Assembly: GCA_026647215.1 (NCBI GenBank)
Contig: JAPKHC010000015.1
Span: 35,085-99,084, forward strand
Reading direction: 5' to 3'
Length of the DNA: 64,000 bases
From: F1-120-MAGs118 sp013360535
GTDB taxonomy: Bacteria; Planctomycetota; UBA1135; GCA-002686595
Below the pieces are notes generated by a model, which was given only the letters and a program-made list of their open reading frames with translations, had not been told where the DNA came from and did not search any database. Of the stretch, positions 42,938-52,147 are shown piece after piece. The translations under genes were made by a program, and so were the position numbers. Position 1 is the stretch's first letter. Each line of letters opens with the position of its first letter.

Positions 42938-44022
42938 GCACGACGGCGATCCAGACGGCGACCGTGCCCGCGTGGGTGTTCGGTGCGAAGGGCATGCTCG
43001 CGGGCGAGCTGCTCCGGCTGCTCGACCTGCATCCGGCGCTCGAGCTCAAGGGCGCGGTGTCGCGCAGCGAGCAGAGCGTCGTGTCGGCGCATCCGCACCT
43101 CGTGACGCGCGCCAAGACGTCGAACCACGACGAGGCGCTCGCGGCGCTCGCGAGTGCGCTCGCGGGCGGCGGCAAGGCCGTCGTGTTCCTCGCGTTGCCG
43201 CATGGCGAATCGGCGGCGCTGTGGGCGAAGCTCTCGAACGAACTCGGCGCGCTCACCGAGAACCTGTACGTCGTCGATCTCGCGGCGGATTTCCGCCTCG
43301 CGAGCCCCGCGCGTTACCAGCAGGCCTACGGGCATCCGCATCCGGCGCCGCAGGAACTCGCGCGCTTCACTTACGGCCTCGTCGAGCTCGACCGCGCGGC
43401 CGTCGTCGGCGCGAAGCGTGTGGCGGCGCCGGGTTGTTTCGCGACCGCGCTGCAACTCGCGTGCGTGCCCGCTGCGGAAGCGAGGCTGCTCGACACGTCG
43501 CGGCCGTGGATCCTGAACGGCATCACGGGCTCGAGTGGTTCGGGCGTCGAGCCCAAGCCGGGCACTCACCATCCGTGGCGGCACGCGAACATGTGGGCCT
43601 ATTCGCTCGACGGGCATCGCCACGAGGCTGAGCTCGCGCAGGCGCTCGAGCGCTGCGGCGCCGTGCCGCCGATCCACTTCGTCGCGCACTCCGGCCCGAT
43701 GGCGCGCGGCATCCACATGACCGCCGCGCTGCCGCTCGCGCGCAAGGTGACGACGGCGGAAGTGCACGCGATCTACGCGGCGCGCTTCGCCGGTGCGACG
43801 TTCGTCGAGGTGCTCGAGGGCAAGGTGCCCGACCTGCGCTCGATCAGCGCGTCGAATCGCGCGCAGCTCGCGGTGAGCGTGCGCGGTGACGTGCTCAACG
43901 TGCTCTGCACGCTCGACAACATGACCAAGGGCGGCGCCGGTCAGGCGCTGCAGTGCGCCAACCTGATGCTGGGTTTCCCCGAGCACTGGGGCCTGCCTCG
44001 CGCGGGCCTGGGAGTGAACTAG
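42934..44022 (+). CDS. argC: N-acyl-gamma-glutamyl-phosphate reductase
   Basis: 362 residues from GTG 42934 (GTGA overlap with the previous stop). The Rossmann start is WVFGAKGMLAGELLRLL, with FGAKG-ML replacing the common GASGY. The catalytic cysteine is in AAPGCFATALQLA, a form I associate with Bacteroidota-type ArgC. The substrate-binding part is NGITGSSGSGVEPKPGTHHP and the conserved His/Gly stretch is HFVAHSGPMARGIHMT. It reduces N-acylglutamyl phosphate to the semialdehyde with NADPH. argD follows after 4 bases. Confidence 0.93.
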   Translation: MSTTAIQTATVPAWVFGAKGMLAGELLRLLDLHPALELKGAVSRSEQSVVSAHPHLVTRAKTSNHDEALAALASALAGGGKAVVFLALPHGESAALWAKLSNELGALTENLYVVDLAADFRLASPARYQQAYGHPHPAPQELARFTYGLVELDRAAVVGAKRVAAPGCFATALQLACVPAAEARLLDTSRPWILNGITGSSGSGVEPKPGTHHPWRHANMWAYSLDGHRHEAELAQALERCGAVPPIHFVAHSGPMARGIHMTAALPLARKVTTAEVHAIYAARFAGATFVEVLEGKVPDLRSISASNRAQLAVSVRGDVLNVLCTLDNMTKGGAGQALQCANLMLGFPEHWGLPRAGLGVN

Positions 44023-44026
44023 TCCG

Positions 44027-45181
44027 ATGCAACTCAAGGAAATCGACGCCTACGCGCGTCTGCCGCTTCCCGTCGTCGGTGCCGAAGGCAACGAGCTCGT
44101 CCTCAAGGATGGGCGGCGTGTGCTCGACCTGTACGGCGGCCACTGCGTCAACACGCTCGGTGCCGGCGATCCGGGGCTGGGCCGCGTGATCACGGAGCAG
44201 TGGAAGCGCCTTTCGTTCGCGACCAACCTGCTCGATCACGAGGCGCGCGGCTGCTTCATGGCGGCTTTCGAGCGCAACTTGCCGCCGGAGACCGACGGCT
44301 GGAGCGTGTTCGTGTCGAACTCGGGCGCCGAGGCGAACGAGAACGCGCTCAAGTTCGCGCTCGCGTTCACGCGGCGGCGCAAGGTCGTGTTCTTCAAGGG
44401 CGCGTTCCACGGTCGAACGGCCGCTGCGGCGGCGGTGAGCGACACCAAGCTCGCCGCGTTCCCTTCGACGCCGTTCGACGTCGTCAAGCTGCCGTGGAAC
44501 GACGTCGAGATGGCGACGAAGGCGATCGACACGAGCGTCGGAGCCGTGATCCTCGAGCCGTACCAGTCGCTCGCAGGCGTCACCGAGCCGAGCGCGGAGT
44601 TCCTCGCGACGCTGCGCCGCCTGTGCGATCGCACCGGCGCCGTGCTGATCTTCGACGAGGTGCAGACCGGCAACGGACGCCTCGGCACACCTTGGGCGTC
44701 GCAGCACTTCGGCGTCGTGCCCGATGCGTTCACGACCGCGAAGGGCGCGGCCGGTGGCCTGCCGATCGGCATCACGGTCGTGCGCACGAAGATGGCGAGC
44801 GCCGTGCCGGGCAAGCTGTTCGGTTCGACGTTTGGCGGCGGGCCGCTGGTGCTCGCGGCGGCGGCGCACGTCGCGCACCGCGTGGCCGAGCCGGGTTTCC
44901 TCGCGAACGTGAAGGCGACGAGCGCGGCGCTGTGCAAGGCGGCGCTGCAGAACTCCGGTGGACCGATCGGGTCGATCCGCGGCGCGGGCTTGCTGCTCGG
45001 CCTCGTCGTGAAGCCGGAGCTCAAGGCGAGTCAGGTGCGCGATGCGCTGCTCGAGCAGGGCGTGCTTGTCGGCACTAGCGACGACCCGCAGGTGCTGCGA
45101 CTTTCGCCGGCGCTCACGCTCACTCCGGCAGAGGCGAATCGCCTCGCTAAGGCGCTCGACGCGCTGGTGGTGAAGGCGTGA
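44027..45181 (+). CDS. argD: N-acylornithine aminotransferase
   Basis: 384 residues, class-III PLP aminotransferase. Conserved elements are LDLYGGHCVNTLGAGDPGL, VSNSGAEANENALKFA (phosphate-binding loop), KGAFHGRTAAAAAVSD, LIFDEVQTGNGRLG (Asp contacting the pyridine nitrogen) and TTAKGAAGGLPIGI, with the Schiff-base lysine in AKG. It converts the semialdehyde to N-acylornithine using glutamate. Translation of argF' begins at the GTG overlapping its stop by 4 bases. Confidence 0.92.
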   Translation: MQLKEIDAYARLPLPVVGAEGNELVLKDGRRVLDLYGGHCVNTLGAGDPGLGRVITEQWKRLSFATNLLDHEARGCFMAAFERNLPPETDGWSVFVSNSGAEANENALKFALAFTRRRKVVFFKGAFHGRTAAAAAVSDTKLAAFPSTPFDVVKLPWNDVEMATKAIDTSVGAVILEPYQSLAGVTEPSAEFLATLRRLCDRTGAVLIFDEVQTGNGRLGTPWASQHFGVVPDAFTTAKGAAGGLPIGITVVRTKMASAVPGKLFGSTFGGGPLVLAAAAHVAHRVAEPGFLANVKATSAALCKAALQNSGGPIGSIRGAGLLLGLVVKPELKASQVRDALLEQGVLVGTSDDPQVLRLSPALTLTPAEANRLAKALDALVVKA

Positions 45182-46233
45182 AGGGCTTTTACACCCTGCA
45201 GGACCTTCCGACGGCCGACGTCGAGAAACTCGTCGCGCGTGCGTTGCACCTGCGCGCGGGCGCGAGCGCGCGCCGCTTCGACGGCAAGGCGCTCGGCATC
45301 CTGTTCTTCAACCCGAGCCTGCGCACGCAGGCTTCGTTCCAGCGCGCCGCCGGCAAGCTCGGTCTCGACCTCGTGCAGCTGCAATCGGGCGGCAACGGCG
45401 TGTGGGGCATCGAGTGCGAAGACGGCGCCGTGATGGACGCGGGCAACGCCGAGCACGTGCGCGAGGCCGCGGCGGTGCTCGGGCGTTTTGTCGACGTGCT
45501 CGCGGTGCGCGCCTTCGCCGGCATCCAGTCGCTCGACCGAGACCTGCGCGATGCGCTGATGAACGGCTTCCGCACGCACGCGGGCGTGCCCGTCGTCAAC
45601 ATGGAGAGCGCGCTCTGGCATCCGTGCCAGGCGCTCGCCGACTGGGCGACGATGGAGCTGTTCGAGGTGCCCAAGCGCGCGAAGTTCGTGCTCACGTGGG
45701 CCTGGCATCCCAAGCCGCTGCCGCACGCGGTGCCCAACTCGACCTTGTGCATGGCGACGCAGCGTGGCATGGACGTCGTGCTGCTGCGGCCGGAAGGTTA
45801 CGACCTGCACGAGTCGATCCTCGCCGAGGCGCGCGCGCTCGCGCAGGCGAACGGCGGCACGCTGACGATCACGAGCGACCGCGAGGTGGCGCTCAAGGAC
45901 GCGAGCATCGTCTACGCGAAGTCGTGGGCGTCGCTGGGCTGCTGGGGCAAGCCGGAAGCGGAGACGGCGCAGCGCGCGAACCTGCGCGACTGGTGCGTCG
46001 ACGCGAGCTGGATGCGCCGGACCGACCACGCGCGCTTCATGCACTGCCTGCCGGTGCGACGCAACGTCGTCGTCGCCGACGAGGTGCTCGACGGGCCGTG
46101 GTCCGTCGTGATCGATCAGGCCGAAAATCGCCTGCACGCCCAGACCGCGCTGCTCGAAAGCCAATTCGCGAGCCTCGAGCGCAAGAGCCAGATCCGCGCG
46201 AAGTCCCCCGTTCCCTTGGAGCTCCCGCAATGA
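45178..46233 (+). CDS. argF': N-acylornithine (probably N-succinylornithine) carbamoyltransferase
   Basis: 351 residues from GTG 45178. The carbamoyl-phosphate motif is FFNPSLRTQASF, as in acetyl/succinylornithine enzymes, not the STRT of ordinary ornithine carbamoyltransferase. HPCQALAD and HCLPVRRN are the other family motifs. The residue known to select acetyl (Glu, Xanthomonas) or succinyl (Pro, Bacteroides) aligns with Ala91 in MDAGNAEH. PLPHAVPNS also matches the Bacteroides form better than the Xanthomonas form. Succinylornithine is therefore the more likely substrate (inference from remembered sequences). It overlaps argB by 4 bases. Confidence 0.9.
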   Translation: MKGFYTLQDLPTADVEKLVARALHLRAGASARRFDGKALGILFFNPSLRTQASFQRAAGKLGLDLVQLQSGGNGVWGIECEDGAVMDAGNAEHVREAAAVLGRFVDVLAVRAFAGIQSLDRDLRDALMNGFRTHAGVPVVNMESALWHPCQALADWATMELFEVPKRAKFVLTWAWHPKPLPHAVPNSTLCMATQRGMDVVLLRPEGYDLHESILAEARALAQANGGTLTITSDREVALKDASIVYAKSWASLGCWGKPEAETAQRANLRDWCVDASWMRRTDHARFMHCLPVRRNVVVADEVLDGPWSVVIDQAENRLHAQTALLESQFASLERKSQIRAKSPVPLELPQ

Positions 46234-47165
46234 CCGACCTGTTCAAGGCGGCGCCGCACGTGCGCCTTCACCGTGGCAAGACCTTCGTGATCAAGGCCGG
46301 AGGCGGCACGATCGCGAAGACCGCGGCCATTCGGCAGTTCGCGCGGCAGGTGGCGGTCGTGCACGCGCTCGGCGCGCGTGTCGTCGTCGTGCACGGCGGC
46401 GGACCGCAGACTGACGCGCTGCAGCGCATGCTGGGCGAGGAGCCGCGCATGGTCGATGGGCGCCGCGTGACGACGCCGACGGCGATGCGCGCGCTGCGCA
46501 TGGCGACGGCGGGTGAGCTCTCGGGCGAGGTCGTCGCGTGCCTCGCGGCGGAAGGCGCTCCGGCGGTCGGCGTCTCGGGCGCGAGCTCGGGCGTGCTCGT
46601 CGCCAAGCGGCGCGCTCCCATGCGCACGACCGAAGGCACCGTCGACTTCGGCGAGGTCGGCGACGTGCAGTCGGTCGATCCCAAGCCGCTGCTCGCGCTG
46701 ATCGAGGACGGCTTCATTCCGGTCGTGTGCCCGCCGGCGGGCGACGGCAACGGAGGTTTCCTCAACGTCAACGCCGACCTCACGGCCGCGTCGATCGCGG
46801 TCGCGCTCGGTGCGGCGAAGCTCGTGATGCTCACGGGCGCGCCGGGAATCCTGTCGAATCCTGCGGATCCGTCGTCGCTGCTGTCGGCGCTCTCGATCGC
46901 CGACCTCGACGCGATGGAGGAGTCGGGTGCGCTCAAGGGCGGCATGCGCGTGAAGGCGGCGGCGATCCGCGCGGCGTTGTACGGCGGCGTCGGTCGTGTG
47001 CACGTCGTGTCGGGTGGTGACGACCAGTCGCTGCTCGCCGAGCTCTACACGACGCAGGGCGCGGGCACGCTCGTGACGCGCGAGCCGGAGAAGGCGCCGG
47101 CGGTCGAACCCGCGCTCAAGAACGTGATGCTCGAGCCTTCGGCGCCGCAGGGGGCCGCGCGTTGA
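46230..47165 (+). CDS. argB: N-acylglutamate kinase
   Basis: 311 residues, amino-acid-kinase fold. VIKAGGGTIAK is the ATP-phosphate-binding start (usually KxGG). VVVVHGGGPQTDALQRML is the signature glycine loop. NVNADLTAASIAVALGAAKL is the second family signature, and KGGMRVKAAAIRAAL lies near the C-terminus. A ~35-residue Pro/Ala/Glu tail is extra. It phosphorylates the gamma-carboxyl of N-acylglutamate, the usual point of arginine feedback. ATGA overlap with argF' and TTGA overlap with argE. Confidence 0.93.
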   Translation: MTDLFKAAPHVRLHRGKTFVIKAGGGTIAKTAAIRQFARQVAVVHALGARVVVVHGGGPQTDALQRMLGEEPRMVDGRRVTTPTAMRALRMATAGELSGEVVACLAAEGAPAVGVSGASSGVLVAKRRAPMRTTEGTVDFGEVGDVQSVDPKPLLALIEDGFIPVVCPPAGDGNGGFLNVNADLTAASIAVALGAAKLVMLTGAPGILSNPADPSSLLSALSIADLDAMEESGALKGGMRVKAAAIRAALYGGVGRVHVVSGGDDQSLLAELYTTQGAGTLVTREPEKAPAVEPALKNVMLEPSAPQGAAR

Positions 47166-48265
47166 GCTTCCCGCGCGAGCCCGCGCAGCTCCTGTCGGCG
47201 CTCGTCGGCATTCCGAGCCAGTCCGGTTCGGAGCAGGCGATCGCCGACTACGTGATGGAGCTGCTCGCCAGCTGGAAGCTCGATGCGGAGCGTGTCGGCC
47301 AGTCGGTCGTCGCGCGCGTCGAGCTCGGGGCGGGCCCGCGTTTTCGCATGCTCTCGCACCTCGACACGGTGCCGGTGGGTGCGAACTGGACGAAGGATCC
47401 GCTCGCGGCCGTGTGGGAAGGCGGACGGTTGTACGGGCGCGGCTCGAACGACGCGAAGGCGAGTGTCGTCGCGATGTTGTTCGCGCTGAAGGCCTGCGCG
47501 GAGGCGCGCAGCGGAAGCGGAACGCTCGAGCTCACGCTGAACGAATGCGAGGAGACGAACAACTCCGGCATGGCGCGTGTGCTGGAGCGCCTGGGCCTTC
47601 CGGATGGTGCGGTGACGGGCGAACCGACGGGACTCGAGGTCGTGCGCGCGCAGTCGGGGCTCGCGGTGCTGACGGCGGAGTGGGGTGGCCGTTCGTGCCA
47701 CGCGGCGCATGTCGCGCGCGTCGAGCACGACAACGCGCTCGTGAAGGCCGCGGCGGAGATCGTCAAGGCCGGGCCGTGGATGAAGCTCGAGGGTGAGCAC
47801 CCGCTGCTCGGCGCGAGCACCGTCGCGACGACCGTGTTCAAGTCCGGCGAGCGCCACAACGTCGTGCCCGACAAGGCGGAGGCGGTGTTCGACGCGCGCC
47901 TGAGTCCGGCGCATTCGGCGGAGGACGCGCTGCAGTCGCTCGCGCGCCGCATGCCGAACGCGAAGCTCGGGGTCCGTTCCGCGCGACTGAAGCCGTTCGA
48001 GACGGCCGAGGACCATCCGCTCGTGAAGGCTGCGCTCGCGGTGACGGGACGCACGCGCGCGATCGGCTCCTCGACGATGTCCGACATGGCGCTCCTGCAG
48101 GGAGTGCCGGCGATCAAGTGCGGGCCGGGCGAGACGGCTCGCTCGCACACTCCCGATGAATACGTGCTGGCGAGCGAGCTCGAGGCCGGCGTCGCGTTCT
48201 ACACGCGGCTCTGCCCCGCGGCGCTCGAGGCGCTCGCGCTCGCGAAGGGAACGCTCAACCGATGA
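47162..48265 (+). CDS. argE: M20-family N-acylcitrulline/ornithine deacylase
   Basis: 367 residues from TTG 47162, which overlaps the argB stop. Metal-binding motifs of the M20 family are SHLDTVPVG (His-x-Asp), the bridging Asp in GRGSNDAKAS, and the catalytic Glu pair in NECEETNNSG; a late His lies near SHTPDEYV. Because the carbamoyltransferase acts on an acylated substrate, this enzyme should remove the acyl group from N-acylcitrulline, not from N-acylornithine. It overlaps argH by 4 bases (ATGA). Confidence 0.9.
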   Translation: MSFPREPAQLLSALVGIPSQSGSEQAIADYVMELLASWKLDAERVGQSVVARVELGAGPRFRMLSHLDTVPVGANWTKDPLAAVWEGGRLYGRGSNDAKASVVAMLFALKACAEARSGSGTLELTLNECEETNNSGMARVLERLGLPDGAVTGEPTGLEVVRAQSGLAVLTAEWGGRSCHAAHVARVEHDNALVKAAAEIVKAGPWMKLEGEHPLLGASTVATTVFKSGERHNVVPDKAEAVFDARLSPAHSAEDALQSLARRMPNAKLGVRSARLKPFETAEDHPLVKAALAVTGRTRAIGSSTMSDMALLQGVPAIKCGPGETARSHTPDEYVLASELEAGVAFYTRLCPAALEALALAKGTLNR

Positions 48266-49455
48266 CACAACCGTTCCACCGTCCGGTGTGGGATCGCGGC
48301 GACGCGATCGATGCGCAGATGCTCGCCTTCACGGTCGGCGACGACCCGCTGTGGGATCGCCGGCTCGTCGAGCACGACATCACGGGCTCGCTCGCGCACG
48401 TGCGCGGGCTGGCGCGGGTCGGGCTCGTGACGGGCGAGGATTGCCGCGCGATCTGCGACGGGCTCGAGCGCTTGCTCGCGTCGTTCCGGCGCGGCGAGTG
48501 GACGGTCGAGGCGGGCGACGAGGACGTGCACTCGGCGGTCGAGCGGCGCCTGACGGAGCTCGTCGGCGAGCCGGGCAAGCGCCTGCACACCGGACGCAGC
48601 CGCAACGAGCAGGTCACCGTCGACGTGCGCCTGTGGCTGCGCGCGGCGAATGCGCAGGCCCGCGCGCTGGTCGTCGCGCTGGGCCAGAGCCTCGCGCGTG
48701 CGGCCGAGCGCCATCGCGAGCTCCCGCTGCCCGGATACACGCACCTGCGGCGCGCGATGCCGTCCACCGGCGGCGACTGGTTCGGCGCGCACGCGCGCGC
48801 GTTCGAGCTCGACGTCGACGAGTTCGGCCACGCGCTGCGGCTCGCGCGCGAGTGTCCGCTCGGCTCCGGCGCGGGTTATGGCGTCCCGCTCCCGCTCGAT
48901 CGCGAGTTCGTGGCACGCGAGCTGGGTTTCGACCGCCCCGTCGAGCCCGTGACGCACGTGCAGCACTCGCGCGGCCGCGCGGAGCTCGCCCACGTCACCG
49001 CGCTCGAGGCCGTCGCGCTCGACATCGGCAAGCTCGCGAGCGACCTGTGGCTCTACAGCACGAGCGAGTTCGGCTTCGTCAAGCTGCCGACGGCCTTCAC
49101 GACCGGCTCGTCGCTGATGCCGCACAAGCGCAACCCCGATGCGATCGAGCTCGCCCGCGCGCACGCGCGCACGATCAGCTCGGAGCGTGCGGCGCTGCTC
49201 GAGCTCGTCCGCGACCTGCCTTCGGGCTACCACCGCGACTTCCAGCTGCTGAAGCCGCCGCTCTTCCGCGCGCACGACACCGCCGTGGCGATGCTCGCGC
49301 TCTTGCCGCGCCTCGTCGATGCGCTCGAGTTCGACGTCGAGGCGTTGCAGGCGGCCTGTGCGGACCCCAAGCTCGCCGCGACGCAGCGCGCGCTCGAGAA
49401 GGTCAAGGCCGGCGTGCCGTTCCGCGACGCCTACCGCGAAGAAGCGCAGAAATAG
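48262..49455 (+). CDS. argH: Argininosuccinate lyase
   Basis: 397 residues, shorter than the usual ~460. Conserved parts of the fumarase/aspartase superfamily are DEDVHSAVERRLTELVGEPG, LHTGRSRNEQVTVDVRLWL, LPGYTHLRRAMPS and the signature GSSLMPHKRNPDAIEL (usually GSSxMPxKxNP). It cleaves argininosuccinate into arginine and fumarate and is the last gene of the operon. The C-terminal helical domain appears trimmed, which I infer accounts for the short length. No hairpin terminator is visible; the next gene converges. Confidence 0.93.
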   Translation: MTQPFHRPVWDRGDAIDAQMLAFTVGDDPLWDRRLVEHDITGSLAHVRGLARVGLVTGEDCRAICDGLERLLASFRRGEWTVEAGDEDVHSAVERRLTELVGEPGKRLHTGRSRNEQVTVDVRLWLRAANAQARALVVALGQSLARAAERHRELPLPGYTHLRRAMPSTGGDWFGAHARAFELDVDEFGHALRLARECPLGSGAGYGVPLPLDREFVARELGFDRPVEPVTHVQHSRGRAELAHVTALEAVALDIGKLASDLWLYSTSEFGFVKLPTAFTTGSSLMPHKRNPDAIELARAHARTISSERAALLELVRDLPSGYHRDFQLLKPPLFRAHDTAVAMLALLPRLVDALEFDVEALQAACADPKLAATQRALEKVKAGVPFRDAYREEAQK

Positions 49456-49479
49456 CCGAGAAACGAGAGGTCCTGACGC

Positions 49480-50634
49480 TCACTCCGGTTGGCCGAAGGC
49501 CGCGGTGACGAGCGCGAGCGTCTCTTCGATGCGCTCGCGGTTCTCGCTGCGGTTCCCGAGCTCGCGCACGAGGTCGTAGACGCGCTGGCGCGTGCGCAGG
49601 CTCGCGTGCCGGAGGTTCTCGAGCGACTTCTCGGCGCGCCGCCGCGCTGCCGCGAGGCCGTTGCGCCGCACGAAGGCCGTGACGTCGTCGGTCCAGATGC
49701 GGCCGATGAACTCGGCGAGCACGCGGCGCTCGAGCTCGCTGACCTGCTCGTCGGAAGCGACCATCAGGACGCCGAGCCACGCCACCGTCTCGTGCACGAG
49801 CTCGGACGTGACGAGGAACGCGAGACCCTCGTCGAGCGCCTGGAAGCGGTCCTCGATGTCGGCTTCGACCTGCGCGAACGGAACGCCGCCGGGGCGACCG
49901 CACAGCGACTGGTAGATGTCCGATTCGGCGAAGCGCGTCATCGCCCAGTAGCGGAACGGCAGCTCGGGATGGCTGCCGATCTGGTCCTCGCCGGGCGCGA
50001 CGTTCTCGGGATGCAGGTACTGCTCGAGGACCGTGTCGATGTCGATGCGCAGCTCGCTGTCGGGCAGGCCGCACTGCAGCTTGATCAGCCCGCGCGTGAG
50101 CGTCGCGGGCGAGCCGCAGGCGAACATGCCGACGCGGTCGGCGGAGACCTCGCCAGCAGAGGAGCGGTGCGCGGCGTACAGGTACGACACGGGATTCTCG
50201 TCGTCGCCGACGGCGTGCTTGAGGCCCGAGTGGCCGAGCTCGTGCGCGACGACCGCGAGCAGTTCATCGTCGGAGAGCAGCTGCACGACGCCGTTCTGCA
50301 GCACGACGAAGGGCGAGCCGTCGCTGGTCGTGGTCGCGAAGGCGTTGAGCTCGGGACTGGCGACGACGTAGACCTCGGGCTCCTGCGTGAGCAGGAGGCG
50401 CCGCGTGGCCTCGCACACGATGCGATGGATGCGCGGCGTCACGCGCCGGCTCGCGCGCACGCCCTGGCGGCGGATCGACGTGCGCAGCTCCTGCACGGCC
50501 TTGTCGCGGCGTTCCTGCGCCGCCGGATCGAGGCGCGCCACTTCGTCGAGCGGGAAGCGCAGGCGCGCGCACAGCTCCGAGTGGTCGATCGGGGGCTCGA
50601 AGGCGAGCGGGGGCGGGCTCTTGGGTTCGATCAT
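49480..50634 (-). CDS. M48-like metallopeptidase with TerB-like C-terminal region
   Basis: 384 residues without signal peptide. The zinc motif HELGH (131-135, in VVAHELGHSGLKH) and the downstream SAGEVSADRVGMFAC, whose Glu would be the third ligand, are typical of the M48 family. The C-terminal third (~270-384; VLMVASDEQVSELERRVLAE, then FVRRNGLAAARRRAEKSLEN) resembles the helical TerB/DjlA-type domain. A soluble cytoplasmic M48 enzyme of this form is known from several bacteria; its substrates are unknown. Convergent with argH. Confidence 0.82.
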   Translation of the reverse strand: MIEPKSPPPLAFEPPIDHSELCARLRFPLDEVARLDPAAQERRDKAVQELRTSIRRQGVRASRRVTPRIHRIVCEATRRLLLTQEPEVYVVASPELNAFATTTSDGSPFVVLQNGVVQLLSDDELLAVVAHELGHSGLKHAVGDDENPVSYLYAAHRSSAGEVSADRVGMFACGSPATLTRGLIKLQCGLPDSELRIDIDTVLEQYLHPENVAPGEDQIGSHPELPFRYWAMTRFAESDIYQSLCGRPGGVPFAQVEADIEDRFQALDEGLAFLVTSELVHETVAWLGVLMVASDEQVSELERRVLAEFIGRIWTDDVTAFVRRNGLAAARRRAEKSLENLRHASLRTRQRVYDLVRELGNRSENRERIEETLALVTAAFGQPE

Positions 50635-50643
50635 GCGTGGGCT

Positions 50644-51135
50644 CTAGCCGCCGTCGCCGGCAGGTTCGGGATCGTGCGCGGCGTCGCCCGTGCGGCCGCC
50701 GTCGGCCGCGGCGCGCAGCGTCGGGTAGAGCGAATCCGCCGCGGAAACGAGCTCCTCCAGCAGGAACAGGAGCTGCTCGCGGCCGAGGGTTCCATCGAGC
50801 AGCGGCAGGTCGATGCGCAGCGCGAGTTGCGTGCCTTCGGGCTCGCGCACGAAGCGGCTGGCGACGCGTGTCGAGCCGAGTTCGAGCACCGTCGCCGCCA
50901 GCGGACCGACGAAGCGCACGCGCGCGAGGTCGAGCAGCGGCTGGGTCTGCAGCGTGAGCAGCTCGCCGCTTTCATCGATCAGCAGGAACACCGCCAGGAC
51001 GGAGCTGCCGTCCTCGTCGCGGAAGTGCTCACACTGCCAGAGCGTCTGCGTGACGCCCGGCGTCTCGTCCGCCGCATGCCAGTTCACGTCGGATTCCTCG
51101 AGGAACTTGCGGAGAGCTTCGACGGTGAGCGGCAC
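50644..51135 (-). CDS. Small cytoplasmic protein, possible YbjN/secretion-chaperone-like fold
   Basis: 163 residues starting MPLTVEALRKFLEES. The order helix, strands (QTLWQCEHFRDEDGSSVLAV, FLLIDESGELLTLQTQ), helix and then LRIDLPLLDGTLGREQLLFL, with the C-terminal helix LLEELVSAADSLYP, resembles the YbjN/type-III chaperone-like fold. I recognise no family with certainty. The tail is Gly/Asp-rich. The stop lies 10 bases upstream of the M48 start, suggesting an operon of the two. Confidence 0.6.
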   Translation of the reverse strand: MPLTVEALRKFLEESDVNWHAADETPGVTQTLWQCEHFRDEDGSSVLAVFLLIDESGELLTLQTQPLLDLARVRFVGPLAATVLELGSTRVASRFVREPEGTQLALRIDLPLLDGTLGREQLLFLLEELVSAADSLYPTLRAAADGGRTGDAAHDPEPAGDGG

Positions 51136-51189
51136 GGGATCCTCGTGGGGGGCGAAGAGCGGATGCTATCCGCGACGGCCGGGCCTGAG

Positions 51190-52146
51190 CTACCGGCAGG
51201 CCCGGATCTCTCCGAGGAGGTCGTGCCAGGCGGCGAGTTCGCGCTCGCGCTCGAAGCTCGGCCGGCTGGCGTCGCCTGCGCGCACGAGCTCCCGCAGGAA
51301 CGACTCGTCCGTTTCGGCGCGCTCCAGCAGCCGTGCGAGACCCGCAGCGTCGCCGACGTCGAACAATCCGGAATGAGCAGCGCCGAGCATGCCGAGCACC
51401 CCGTCGATGCGTGTCGCGAGCACCGGAGTCGAGGCCATCACGGCTTCGGCGACCACTCCGGGGCCGCCTTCGGAGCGCGAGGAGAGCACGAGCAGGTGCG
51501 CGCTCGCGATCGCGCGCAAGGTCTCGAGCCGTGAACGGCTCCCAAGCCATTTCCAGCGGGAATTCGTGCGCATTTCCTCGCGCGCGGAGCGCGCCAGCGC
51601 GTCGTCGAGCGAGTCGCCGATGTGCTCGACCCGCAGCCGCGACGTCGCCGGAAGCAGCCGCGCGGCCTGCGCGACGAGCAGCGGATCCTTCACGGGCCTC
51701 AGGTGCCCGACGACCCGCACGACGAACGCCTCCGGCGCCCGCGGAAGCGGCGGTCACGACGGCGCGGACTGGACGATCGTGCGCACACGGCTCGCGAGCC
51801 TTGGATCGAGGCGCTCGGCGGCGAGGTGCTGCAACGTGACGATGTGCCCGGAGAGCTCCAGCGTCTCGCGCATCTCCGGCAGGCCGTCAAGGCGCTCGTA
51901 CAGGTCCGTGCCGGTGATCACGCCGACGATGTGCGTCGTGGGCGAGCTCACGGCGCAGCGGCGGATCGCTTCGCCGCTCTTGCGGGCATTGAGCGCGACG
52001 AGCACGTCGACCGCGGCTCCGCTCCACTCACGGCGCACGCGCACCTCGTGGCCGAGCTCGCGGAAGATCCCGGCCCAGCGCAAGGCCGTCACGCGGTTGC
52101 CGGTCGTGATGCCCTGAGGCGCCGGATGGACGAGCTCGATCCGCAC
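51190..52146 (-). pseudogene. senB: SenB-like selenosugar synthase (TIGR04348 glycosyltransferase) with one in-frame TGA
   Basis: A full-length frame of 318 codons from GTG 52146, interrupted only by TGA at codon 131 (51756-51754). Before it: IELVHPAPQGITTGNRVTAL, ITGTDLYERL and TIVQSAPS. After it, in the same frame: PPLPRAPEAFVVRVVGHLRP, VKDPLLVAQAARLLPATSRL and SSRSEGGPGVVAEAV. These motifs match the GT-B family that includes SenB, which makes selenosugar for selenoneine. A CGA-to-TGA change (Arg) would explain the stop. Both halves otherwise look intact, so the mutation is recent, a sequencing error, or the codon is read through. No senA or senC is nearby. It begins one base after the moaA stop. 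Confidence 0.75.
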
Positions 52147-52147
52147 G

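Noticed and set aside
51700..51756. Selenocysteine reading of the TGA in the SenB-like gene
   Set aside because: Not accepted as established: the following bases can fold, but so can most GC-rich DNA here, no clear bacterial SECIS loop is recognisable, and no sel genes are in the window. Kept only as an open question in the findings.
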